5,683 nucleotides of DNA from Candidatus Schekmanbacteria bacterium RIFCSPLOWO2_02_FULL_38_14. GTDB lineage: Bacteria > Schekmanbacteria > GWA2-38-11. The number at the start of each line of letters is the position of its first letter. Position 1 is the stretch's first letter. A program made the position numbers and the translations under genes. A model generated the notes under the pieces. The model ran no database searches, was not told where the DNA came from, and saw only the letters and a program-made list of their open reading frames with translations. Positions 1-5,638 of the stretch are shown in pieces. The stretch covers positions 25,233 to 30,915 of the forward strand of contig MGDH01000036.1 of assembly GCA_001790855.1 (NCBI GenBank), read 5' to 3'.

Positions 1-106
1 TGGTATTCAGGTTATTCCTGTTTGCCATTAAGATGAAAAACACTCCTATCAGCGGGAAAAATGTAATTACTGTAAGCACTGGAAAAAACTCCTTGCTCAT
101 AAACAT
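1..106 (-). CDS. nuoM: NADH-quinone oxidoreductase subunit M, N-terminal fragment
   Basis: This is the first 35 codons of an antiporter-like membrane subunit of complex I; the rest lies beyond the left edge. The readable N-terminus (MFMSKEFFPVLTVITFFPLI, continuing hydrophobic) is one membrane segment with the FPLIG pattern common at NuoM/NuoL N-termini. The start at 106 is well fixed: an in-frame TAG directly precedes the ATG, and AGAGGA sits upstream with GAGG (113-116) 6 nt from the codon. A second ATG at 100 would lie too far from it. The gene begins 35 bp after the nuoL stop, in the usual L-M order. The assignment rests mainly on gene order, because so little protein is visible. In the complete complex NuoM is one of three proton-pumping antiporter modules. 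Confidence 0.8.
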   Translation of the reverse strand, partial: MFMSKEFFPVLTVITFFPLIGVFFILMANRNNLNT

Positions 107-141
107 CTATTTCCTCTTTAAAAATATCCTTAATGTCTACT

Positions 142-2073
142 TTATCTCAGCAAATAATATCCCAGTATCATAACTGCCCCGATTAATATTGAAAGCATAT
201 ATGACTGGGCAACACCAGTCTGAAGCCTCCTTAAAACAGAGCTCCCGCCTTCAAAAAATGACGCAACACCATTAACAATGCCGTCAATTACCCTGTTGTC
301 AAAAGACTCCCATAAAAAGATTGAGCCGTTTTTAATCGGGTTAACAAACAACGTGTCATAAATTTCATCAATATAATATTTATTCAGAAGAACCCTGTGT
401 ATCCCCTTGAAGCTTGAAGATATCTTCTGAGGCAGTTCGCTTTTAACAATATAAAGGAAATATGCTGTCACAAGTCCTATGAGTGCAATCCCGACAGAAA
501 CTGCCATCAGAATAAATTCAAGAGACTCACCTCCTCCGTGTCCCGCAGCAGGACTTGGTTGTTCACCACCAAGAACAGGCGATAAGAAGGATACAATCTC
601 ATTATGCCCGCCAAAAACATGAGGAACTCCGACATAACCTCCCACCACTGAAAGTATTGCAAGGATTATAAGCGGTATAGTCATAACTGCCGGAGACTCG
701 TGCAAATGGTGCAGTTTTTCATCAGAGCCCCTGAACCCTCCAAAGAATGTAACAAAAAGAAGCCTGAACATATAAAAAGATGTAAAGCCGGCTGCAACAG
801 CGCCAACAAGCCACAGCCACGGTGAGCCGTAATGTCCGCTGTAAGCCTGCCACAAAATTTCATCCTTGCTGAAGAACCCTGAAAATCCCGGCAACCCTGT
901 AATTGCAATTGTTCCTGCGAGGAATGTAAAAAATGTTACAGGCATATGCTTTCTCAAAGCGCCCATTTTCCAGATATCCTGCTCTCCGCCCATTCCGTGG
1001 ATGACGCTCCCTGCGCCCAGAAACAAAAGGGCTTTGAAAAATGCGTGGGTCATAAGGTGGAATATGCCTGCTGTGAATGCTCCGACCCCGCAGCCAAGAA
1101 ACATATAGCCAAGCTGGCTCACAGTTGAATAAGCAAGAACCCTTTTTATGTCGTTCTGAACAAGCCCGATTGAGGCTGCAAAAATGGCAGTAGCTGCGCC
1201 AATTATTGCCACAAGCATCATTGAGTCAGGCGCAAGAATGTACAGGAAATTGCACCGCGATACCATGTAAACCCCTGCTGTAACCATTGTTGCTGCGTGG
1301 ATTAATGCGCTGACAGGAGTTGGACCCTCCATTGCATCCGGCAACCATACATAGAGAGGTATCTGCGCTGACTTTCCGCAGGCACCAATGAAAAGAAGTA
1401 TTGTTATGAGAGTTATTGTCGGGTCTCCTGCTGTAAAATCAGTTCCTGCTTTTTCAAAAACCTCCCTGAACTCAACGCTCCTGAATGTAGAGAATATGAG
1501 CATAACGCCAAGAATAAACCCAAAATCACCTATCCGGTTTACAATGAATGCCTTCTTGCCTGCATCAGATGCTGATTTTTTCTCAAACCAGAAGCCTATT
1601 AAAAGATATGAACAGAGTCCCACTCCTTCCCATCCGACAAACATCAGAAGGAAATTATTTGCAAGGACAAGAATAAGCATTGAAAAGGTGAAAAGATTAA
1701 GATAGGCAAAATACCTGAAATAGCCGGGCTCATTATGCATGTAACCCACTGAGTAGATGTGGATTAAAAACCCGACTCCTGTTACAACAAGAATCATTAT
1801 CCCGGAAAGAGGGTCAATCTGGAACCCTATGTCAGCATTGAAATCTCCTGAGCCGATCCATGTGTATATTATTTTCTGGAAAAATCTTGTCTCAGGTGAA
1901 AGATTGAGAAGTTGTGTAAATATGCTCAGGGAGACAAGAAAAGATGCGCCGACAACTGCACAGCCGACAAATCCGACAGCCTTGTTGCCGATTTTTTTTC
2001 CCAAAAGACCGTTAATAACGGTACCAATTAATGGAAAAAGTGGAATCAGCCATATATATTCAAACATTTTCAT
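142..2073 (-). CDS. nuoL: NADH-quinone oxidoreductase subunit L (antiporter-like, distal membrane arm)
   Basis: A complete 643-residue protein, slightly longer than E. coli NuoL (613). NuoL is the terminal pumping subunit of complex I, and its long lateral helix runs along the membrane arm. The expected ionisable residues are visible: E149 in GWEGVGLCSY, D183 in NRIGDFGF, K234 in ACGKSAQIPLYVWLPDAM, H259 in ALIHAATMV, H343 and K347 in THAFFKALLF, and K403 in GFFSKDE. These match the E. coli pumping residues with a steady offset of about five. A Gly/His-rich loop lies near residues 485-515, then the amphipathic lateral-helix region (about 545-605) and a final membrane helix (about 622-641). 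The ATG at 2073 abuts the nuoK stop (TAAATG) with only a weak Shine-Dalgarno, so translational coupling is likely; a second ATG at 2067 is possible. No truncation or frameshift is seen. Confidence 0.97.
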   Translation of the reverse strand: MKMFEYIWLIPLFPLIGTVINGLLGKKIGNKAVGFVGCAVVGASFLVSLSIFTQLLNLSPETRFFQKIIYTWIGSGDFNADIGFQIDPLSGIMILVVTGVGFLIHIYSVGYMHNEPGYFRYFAYLNLFTFSMLILVLANNFLLMFVGWEGVGLCSYLLIGFWFEKKSASDAGKKAFIVNRIGDFGFILGVMLIFSTFRSVEFREVFEKAGTDFTAGDPTITLITILLFIGACGKSAQIPLYVWLPDAMEGPTPVSALIHAATMVTAGVYMVSRCNFLYILAPDSMMLVAIIGAATAIFAASIGLVQNDIKRVLAYSTVSQLGYMFLGCGVGAFTAGIFHLMTHAFFKALLFLGAGSVIHGMGGEQDIWKMGALRKHMPVTFFTFLAGTIAITGLPGFSGFFSKDEILWQAYSGHYGSPWLWLVGAVAAGFTSFYMFRLLFVTFFGGFRGSDEKLHHLHESPAVMTIPLIILAILSVVGGYVGVPHVFGGHNEIVSFLSPVLGGEQPSPAAGHGGGESLEFILMAVSVGIALIGLVTAYFLYIVKSELPQKISSSFKGIHRVLLNKYYIDEIYDTLFVNPIKNGSIFLWESFDNRVIDGIVNGVASFFEGGSSVLRRLQTGVAQSYMLSILIGAVMILGYYLLR

Positions 2074-2379
2074 TTACCATTTCATCAGATTTATTTCATC
2101 AACATTCACAGTAGCCCTGTTTCTGAAAATCAGAATGATTATTGCAAGCCCGACCACAACCTCAGCAGCAGCTACTGAGAGGACAAAAAAAACGAAGACC
2201 TGACCGTCCAGCGAATTCAGATACCTTGAAAAGGCAATAAAGGTCAGGTTCACAGCATTGAGCATCAGCTCAATACACATGAAAATCACGAGCGCGCTTC
2301 TTCTTACCAGAACACCAATAAGCCCGATGGTAAAAAGAACTCCTGAGAGTATGAGATAATGAGTCAGAGTAATCATCAT
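2074..2379 (-). CDS. nuoK: NADH-quinone oxidoreductase subunit K
   Basis: A small three-helix membrane subunit (101 residues from the first ATG) that is part of the proton path next to NuoJ and NuoN, homologous to MrpC. Both essential membrane glutamates are present, E37 in [10 protein letters not shown] and E73 in [10 protein letters not shown]. They correspond to E. coli E36 and E72. The one-residue offset and the family N-terminus (MI.L.H.LIL) suggest the real start is the second ATG at 2376, giving 100 residues. The Shine-Dalgarno GAGG (2384-2387) is 7 nt from that codon and only 4 nt from the first. This ribosome site is formed by the last Glu-Asp codons of nuoJ, and the first ATG overlaps the nuoJ TGA by one base, so the two genes are translationally coupled. 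Confidence 0.97.
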   Translation of the reverse strand: MMITLTHYLILSGVLFTIGLIGVLVRRSALVIFMCIELMLNAVNLTFIAFSRYLNSLDGQVFVFFVLSVAAAEVVVGLAIIILIFRNRATVNVDEINLMKW

Positions 2380-2900
2380 CAGTCCTCTTTTTTTCCTAAA
2401 ACAACTGCTCCGATAATTGCAACAAGAAGCAGTACAGAAGTAACCTCAAAAGGAAGAAGAAAATCAGTGAAGAGAAGTTTTCCAATGACCTTTGTATTCC
2501 CTCCTGCTTCAGCAATGTTTTCCGGAGTATAAATCTCCTTTGAAAGAGACCGGGTTCCAAAAGCCTTTATGGCTATGAAACCCTCTGCCAGAAAAATGAC
2601 CGCAAAAACAATTCCAAAATATTTCTGTATCCTGAGTTTGCTGAAAAAATCCTCTTCCCTCTTCAAATCCATAAGCATTATCACAAAAAGGAAAAGCACC
2701 ATGATAGCCCCTGCATAGACCAGAATCTGCACTGCAGCTACGAAATGCGCATTCAGCAGCACATAAAGCCCTGCAAGAGAAAGAAAAGTAATAACCAGAG
2801 ACACTGCGCTTGAAACAGGGTTTTTCCTGATTACAACAAAAACTGCAGATATTATTGCTACTGTAGCAAACAGATAAAACAAAACAGTTTCTAACAGCAA
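2379..2900 (-). CDS. nuoJ: NADH-quinone oxidoreductase subunit J
   Basis: A 173-residue membrane subunit with five predicted helices, close to the usual length (E. coli 184). The diagnostic third helix is present (residues about 54-77, with [20 protein letters not shown]), where a conserved Tyr/Gly-rich stretch forms the pi-bulge involved in coupling. The C-terminal helix contains [19 protein letters not shown], as in the family. The start codon is TTG at 2900. AGGAG (2907-2911) lies 6 nt upstream, an in-frame TAG overlaps that site, and the next in-frame ATG would remove two helices, so the TTG start is well supported. NuoI normally precedes NuoJ but is missing: upstream lies a 126 bp repeat-filled spacer and then nuoH. 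It overlaps nuoK by one base. Confidence 0.96.
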   Translation of the reverse strand: MLLETVLFYLFATVAIISAVFVVIRKNPVSSAVSLVITFLSLAGLYVLLNAHFVAAVQILVYAGAIMVLFLFVIMLMDLKREEDFFSKLRIQKYFGIVFAVIFLAEGFIAIKAFGTRSLSKEIYTPENIAEAGGNTKVIGKLLFTDFLLPFEVTSVLLLVAIIGAVVLGKKED

Positions 2901-2906
2901 CTTAAT

Positions 2907-2911
2907 CTCCT
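2907..2911 (-). promoter_or_regulatory. Ribosome binding site fixing the TTG start of nuoJ
   Basis: On the minus strand AGGAG is followed by a 6 nt spacer and TTG. An in-frame TAG (2912-2910) overlaps the Shine-Dalgarno, so no start further upstream is possible in this frame. The arrangement mirrors that of nuoH. Confidence 0.75.
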
Positions 2912-2917
2912 AAATAA

Positions 2918-3022
2918 GGATTCAAGGGTTCCAGGGTTCGAGGGTTCAAGTGAATATGAACCAAAAAGAAATTTGACTCTTAAAATTCCCTTAAACCCTT
3001 GACCCCTAGAACCCTTAACCCC
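2918..3022. repeat. Inverted pair of tandem octamer arrays in the nuoH-nuoJ spacer
   Basis: Two 33 bp arms (2918-2950 and 2990-3022) are inverted copies of each other, matching at 26 of 33 positions by hand alignment, around a 39 bp AT-rich centre. Each arm is about four tandem 8 bp units; in the right-arm orientation they read CTTAAACC, CTTGACCC, CTAGAACC and CTTAACCC, giving a consensus near CTTGAACC. Several mismatches become G-U pairs in RNA, so the transcript could fold into a long hairpin ending about 17 nt before the nuoJ ribosome site. It fills nearly the whole spacer where nuoI would be expected. A related array lies in the nuoE-nuoH spacer. The repeat structure is read directly; its function is unknown. 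Confidence 0.85.
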
Positions 3023-3026
3023 ATCT

Positions 3027-4091
3027 CTAATAAACATCCCACATTATCAATGCACCTGTTATCAGTATATTCAATATTGAAAGCGGAAGAAAAACCTTCC
3101 AGCCAAGCCTCATAAGCTGGTCATAACGGAATCTCGGAAGAGACCATCTCACCCAGATAAACAGGAACAATAAAAGCCCCACCTTTGCACAGAACCAGAT
3201 TATAGGCATAAACCAGAGCCTGTCAACAATTGGAAGCCCCATCCATCCTCCAACAGGCAGTCCCTGCCATCCTCCCAGATACAGAGAGACTATCATTGCT
3301 GAGGCAGTAACCATGTTTGAATACTCTGCCATGAAAAACATTGCAAATTTCATGCTGCTGTACTCTGTATGGTATCCTGCAACAAGCTCAGAGTCTGCCT
3401 CTGGAAGGTCAAATGGAAGCCTGTTTGTTTCAGCAAAAGAGGAAACCAGAAAAATCAGAAAACCTAAAAACTGCGGAAAGATATACCAGTATCTTCCCTG
3501 GTCATTCACAATATCAGCAAGACTTAACGACCCTGCCATCATAATGATTCCCATTACTGAAAGCCCCATTGAAATCTCATAGCTAATCATCTGGGCAGAA
3601 GCCCTGAGCCCTCCCATAAGCGAATATTTGCTGTTTGATGCCCAGCCTCCAAGAACAATCCCGTAAACTCCGAGAGAGGCAATGGCAAAAACATATATTA
3701 TTCCTACATTCAAATCCGCTATCTGAAGCCTCACAGGAGTGTCAAGAAATCCAAAGAATGTTGTCTTGGGACCAAAAGGTATCACTGCAAAAGTCATAAG
3801 CGAAGGCACAATTGAAATAGCCGGAGCCAAAACATAAAATATTTTGTTTACATGGTCTGGTATTATGTCTTCCTTGAAAATAAATTTTATTCCATCTGCA
3901 AGGGGCTGGAGAAGCCCGAATGGACCAACCCTGTTTGGACCTATGCGGTATTGAATCCGTGCGCATATCTTTCTTTCTGCAAGCGAAAGAACAGCCACAG
4001 TAGTCATTATAATCCCGAAGACAAAAAAAATCTCTATTACATTAATTGTCCACGGATTTTTCAATATGTTTATTAACAGTTCTCTATTCAA
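3027..4091 (-). CDS. nuoH: NADH-quinone oxidoreductase subunit H (quinone-channel subunit)
   Basis: A complete 354-residue membrane subunit with about eight helices (E. coli 325). NuoH forms much of the quinone-binding chamber and anchors the hydrophilic arm to the membrane arm. Family signatures are plain: AERKICARIQYRIGPNRVGP (38-57) followed by FGLLQPLADGIKF, the stretch SAQMISYEISMG with E172, and ETNRLPFDLPEADSELVAGY (221-240) followed by HTEYSSMKF. The start codon is TTG at 4091, with AAGGA 6 nt upstream and an in-frame TAA overlapping it; the first internal ATG is codon 29 and would destroy the first helix. NuoF and NuoG, usually just upstream, are absent: a 128 bp spacer separates it from nuoE. 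NuoI, usually just downstream, is also absent. Its NuoB/D/I partners are not encoded in this window. Confidence 0.97.
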   Translation of the reverse strand: MNRELLINILKNPWTINVIEIFFVFGIIMTTVAVLSLAERKICARIQYRIGPNRVGPFGLLQPLADGIKFIFKEDIIPDHVNKIFYVLAPAISIVPSLMTFAVIPFGPKTTFFGFLDTPVRLQIADLNVGIIYVFAIASLGVYGIVLGGWASNSKYSLMGGLRASAQMISYEISMGLSVMGIIMMAGSLSLADIVNDQGRYWYIFPQFLGFLIFLVSSFAETNRLPFDLPEADSELVAGYHTEYSSMKFAMFFMAEYSNMVTASAMIVSLYLGGWQGLPVGGWMGLPIVDRLWFMPIIWFCAKVGLLLFLFIWVRWSLPRFRYDQLMRLGWKVFLPLSILNILITGALIMWDVY

Positions 4092-4107
4092 TTTGAATCC
4101 TTAAAGT
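4092..4107. repeat. Degenerate octamer-repeat copy at the nuoH start
   Basis: TTTGAATC followed by CTTAAAGT resembles two units of the CTTGAACC octamer family. The 10-mer TTGAATCCTT (4093-4102) recurs exactly at 4189-4198, so direct copies bracket the G6/C6 palindrome. On the minus strand this copy supplies the AAGGA Shine-Dalgarno of nuoH. Confidence 0.5.
4098..4102 (-). promoter_or_regulatory. Ribosome binding site fixing the TTG start of nuoH
   Basis: AAGGA on the minus strand is followed by TTCAAA and the TTG start. An in-frame TAA (4103-4101) overlaps it, so the start is bounded. The site lies inside a degenerate copy of the local octamer repeat. Confidence 0.72.
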
Positions 4108-4124
4108 TCTTTAATAGTATTCTA

Positions 4125-4172
4125 CAAATCCCCCCATCCCCCCTTTAGAAAAGGGGGGCAAGGGGGGATTTG
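4125..4172. repeat. 48 bp G6/C6 palindromic repeat in the nuoE-nuoH spacer
   Basis: The left arm CAAATCCCCCCATCCCCCC (4125-4143) pairs with the right arm GGGGGGCAAGGGGGGATTTG (4153-4172), apart from a small AT against CAA internal mismatch. TTT/AAA extends the stem to an AGA loop. The result is a very stable cruciform or RNA hairpin with two G6 runs per strand. It has the look of a dispersed REP or MITE-like intergenic element, but only this full copy is in the window; an 11 bp match (AAATCCCCCCA) occurs at 5244-5254. On the minus strand it is not followed by a T run, so it is not a classic terminator for nuoE. It could still lower read-through or protect mRNA ends. Confidence 0.88.
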
Positions 4173-4187
4173 TTTTTCATTTTCTCC

Positions 4188-4210
4188 CTTGAATCCTTGA
4201 CCCCTTACCC
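4188..4210. repeat. Octamer tandem array downstream of nuoE
   Basis: Three adjoining units read CTTGAATC, CTTGACCC and CTTACCC, the same family as the arrays at 2918-3022 and in the orientation of their right arm. A 13 bp stretch here (4186-4198, CCCTTGAATCCTT) is the exact reverse complement of 2916-2928. It starts about 10 bp beyond the nuoE stop. Confidence 0.65.
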
Positions 4211-4219
4211 TTATGAAGT

Positions 4220-4690
4220 CTATTTGAGCTTTTCTAAAATCTCATCCACCCTTTCAATGCTCAAATCCTCATAATAATCTTCATTTATTTGCATCATTGG
4301 AGCTGTGCCGCAAGAGCCAAGACACTCAACAGTAACAAGAGTGAACCTGTTATCTATGGTTGTTTCACCAACCTGTATCCCAAGTTTTTTTTCAATATGC
4401 TGTACTATTTTTTCTGCATTCAGAAGTGAGCAGGAGATATTGTTACAGACCTGAATGAAATATTTCCCGACAGGCTTTTTATTGTACATTGTATAAAATG
4501 TTGCCACGCCATAGACTTCAGATTGAGGCAGACCCATAATAGAAGCAACATAATCCATTACCTCCCTGCTGATGTACCCAAACTCCCTCTGAGCAAGATA
4601 AAGCGTTGGAAGAAGCCCTGCCTGTTTATCAGGATACTTCTTTAAAATCTCTTCAAACTCTTGCTTTGCCTTTTCTGAAAACATTACCAT
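4220..4690 (-). CDS. nuoE: NADH-quinone oxidoreductase subunit E ([2Fe-2S] thioredoxin-like subunit)
   Basis: A 156-residue soluble protein, normal length for the 24 kDa subunit family. An N-terminal helical region (about 5-65, with LPTLYLAQREFGYI and VYGVATFYTMY) precedes a thioredoxin-like [2Fe-2S] domain. All four cluster ligands are present: C82 and C87 (CNNISC) and C123 and C127 (CLGSCG). In complex I it sits beside NuoF at the NADH site and holds cluster N1a. The same family also occurs in NAD-linked hydrogenases and formate dehydrogenases, but the surrounding nuo genes favour complex I. NuoF and NuoG do not follow it. The start is limited to ATG 4690 or 4684 by an in-frame TAG just upstream; no strong Shine-Dalgarno is visible. 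It may have its own promoter in the gap after nuoA. Confidence 0.95.
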   Translation of the reverse strand: MVMFSEKAKQEFEEILKKYPDKQAGLLPTLYLAQREFGYISREVMDYVASIMGLPQSEVYGVATFYTMYNKKPVGKYFIQVCNNISCSLLNAEKIVQHIEKKLGIQVGETTIDNRFTLVTVECLGSCGTAPMMQINEDYYEDLSIERVDEILEKLK

Positions 4691-4720
4691 GATATTCTAT
4701 TATTTCTCAAACATACATGT

Positions 4721-4749
4721 TTTATAACCAAAAACTCTAACCTTCACAA
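4721..4749 (-). promoter_or_regulatory. Candidate sigma70-like promoter for nuoE
   Basis: On the minus strand TTGTGA (4749-4744) is separated by exactly 17 bp from TATAAA (4726-4721), a 4/6 and 5/6 match to the consensus hexamers. It lies wholly within the 63 bp gap between the nuoA stop and the nuoE start. A short inverted repeat, AAACAT-AC-ATGTTT (4709-4722), covers the end of the -10 box and the expected start point. AT-rich DNA gives such matches by chance, so this is suggestive only. Confidence 0.42.
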
Positions 4750-4753
4750 TGAA

Positions 4754-5131
4754 CTACTCCCATTCCAGCGCCTTTCTCTTCCATACATATACAAAACCTA
4801 TTAAAAGTATTATTATAAAAACAATCATTTCAATAAATGCAAAGGATCCAAGAACCTTTAATTCACGAAAAACTACTGCCCACGGATATAAAAATACTAT
4901 TTCGATATCAAAGATTATAAATAACATCGCTATGAGATAAAATTTAATTGGAAATCTTAACCGTGCAGAACTTACAGGCGGAACGCCGCATTCGTAGGGG
5001 GATAACTTTTCTTTGTTATATATCCTTCTGCCAACAAGATATGAAAGTAACAGATTGGCAAACGCAAAACCTACTACAATTAAAACTAAGATAAAGATTG
5101 GCACATAACTGTAAAGACCTTGTTCCATCAT
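4754..5131 (-). CDS. nuoA: NADH-quinone oxidoreductase subunit A
   Basis: A small three-helix membrane subunit of complex I located at the junction of the quinone module and membrane arm. From the ATG at 5131 it is 125 residues, typical for the family, and begins MMEQGLYSYVPIF. Signatures include KLSPYECG, the stretch RFPIKFYLIAMLFIIFDIEI with the conserved Asp and Glu, VFLYPWAV, and the C-terminal YVWKRKALEWE. The frame stays open to an ATG at 5260, which has a passable GGGGA upstream, but those extra 43 residues are Lys/Arg-rich, unlike known NuoA N-termini, and include repeat-like DNA. I therefore prefer 5131 or 5128, with weak GGATGG upstream. Most of the gene is about 33% GC by hand count, well below nuoL. 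NuoB, C and D, which normally follow, are missing. Confidence 0.93.
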   Translation of the reverse strand: MMEQGLYSYVPIFILVLIVVGFAFANLLLSYLVGRRIYNKEKLSPYECGVPPVSSARLRFPIKFYLIAMLFIIFDIEIVFLYPWAVVFRELKVLGSFAFIEMIVFIIILLIGFVYVWKRKALEWE

Positions 5132-5299
5132 TACCCATCCATTCACAAAACTCTTAGTCTTCTTCTTATTAATTTTCTCTAGTTGCCACATCCACTCATG
5201 CGGAGTGATTCTTTTTTTTCTCTCTTCTCGCTTTACAGAAAGAAAATCCCCCCAACTCATAACATCCCCATTTCAGGAGAGAATCTAAGCTGAGGGGAA

Positions 5300-5329
5300 A
5301 TTATATTATTATTTGAAAAGCAAAATCAA
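5300..5329 (-). promoter_or_regulatory. Candidate promoter for nuoA overlapping the end of atpE
   Basis: A perfect -10 hexamer TATAAT (5305-5300) on the minus strand is preceded, 18 bp away, by TTGATT (5329-5324, 4/6 match). It overlaps the last codons and stop of atpE and would start transcription near 5293, leaving a leader of about 160 nt before the preferred nuoA start. This could uncouple nuo transcription from the ATP synthase gene. No T-tailed terminator separates the two genes. The evidence is sequence match only. Confidence 0.4.
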
Positions 5330-5638
5330 AACTACAACAAAGGTGTAAATTACAAGGGATTCAATCAATGCTAATCCGATAATCATAGCTGTTTGAATTT
5401 TTCCTGAAGCATTTGGATTGCGCGCAATCCCTTCCACGGCCGAGCTTACGCTTTTGCCCTGTCCCAAGGCGCCTCCAAAAGCTGCTATTGCTATTCCGAT
5501 AGCGCAAGCAATATAGACATAATTAAAACTTCCTTTGCCACTCTCTACATTCGCTGCCTCTTCCTGAGCCATTACCATTGTACCGGAAAAAAGAAGAAGC
5601 CCAAAGAGAAGTACTGATACCAAAACCGCTTTATTCAT
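5309..5638 (-). CDS. atpE: F-type ATP synthase subunit c
   Basis: Forms the rotating c-ring of the membrane Fo sector. The 109-residue product is longer than the usual 70-90 because of a leader-like N-terminus: Lys3, a hydrophobic run (4-19) and VMAQ, suggesting cleavage after A24, then an acidic linker. Two transmembrane hairpin helices follow (about 39-65 and 80-107), joined by the conserved polar loop ARNPNASG containing R73. The ion-carrying glutamate is E93 in LALIESLVIYTF. Q60, E93, S94 and Y98 align without gaps with Q32, E65, S66 and Y70 of the Na+-binding Ilyobacter c subunit, whereas T67 is Leu here. The start ATG 5638 has GGTGAG (5647-5652) 8 nt upstream. Other ATP synthase genes would lie to the right, outside the window. 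Confidence 0.95.
   Translation of the reverse strand: MNKAVLVSVLLFGLLLFSGTMVMAQEEAANVESGKGSFNYVYIACAIGIAIAAFGGALGQGKSVSSAVEGIARNPNASGKIQTAMIIGLALIESLVIYTFVVVLILLFK

Noticed and set aside
1757-2203. Plus-strand open frame of 148 codons opposite nuoL and nuoK
   Set aside because: It is antisense to two well-supported genes, lacks a recognisable domain, and its composition is what the reverse complement of membrane-protein codons gives. The other plus-strand frames (for example 866-1108, 1388-1705, 3313-3582) are rejected for the same reason.
2930-2950. tRNA T-arm-like GGTTCGAG and GGTTCAAG stretch
   Set aside because: The similarity comes from the octamer repeat; no acceptor, D or anticodon stems can be formed around it.
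4125-4180. Rho-independent terminator formed by the G6/C6 palindrome
   Set aside because: On the minus strand, where all genes lie, the stem is followed by ATTTGTAG and not a T run. The T-rich tail is on the plus-strand side, where no gene needs termination.
2918-4210. CRISPR-like array from the repeated octamers
   Set aside because: Units are only 8 bp, adjoining and without unique spacers, and no cas gene is present.
5261-5308. Terminator after atpE based on CCCC/GGGG pairing
   Set aside because: The stem is short, interrupted by a bulge, and has no following T run.
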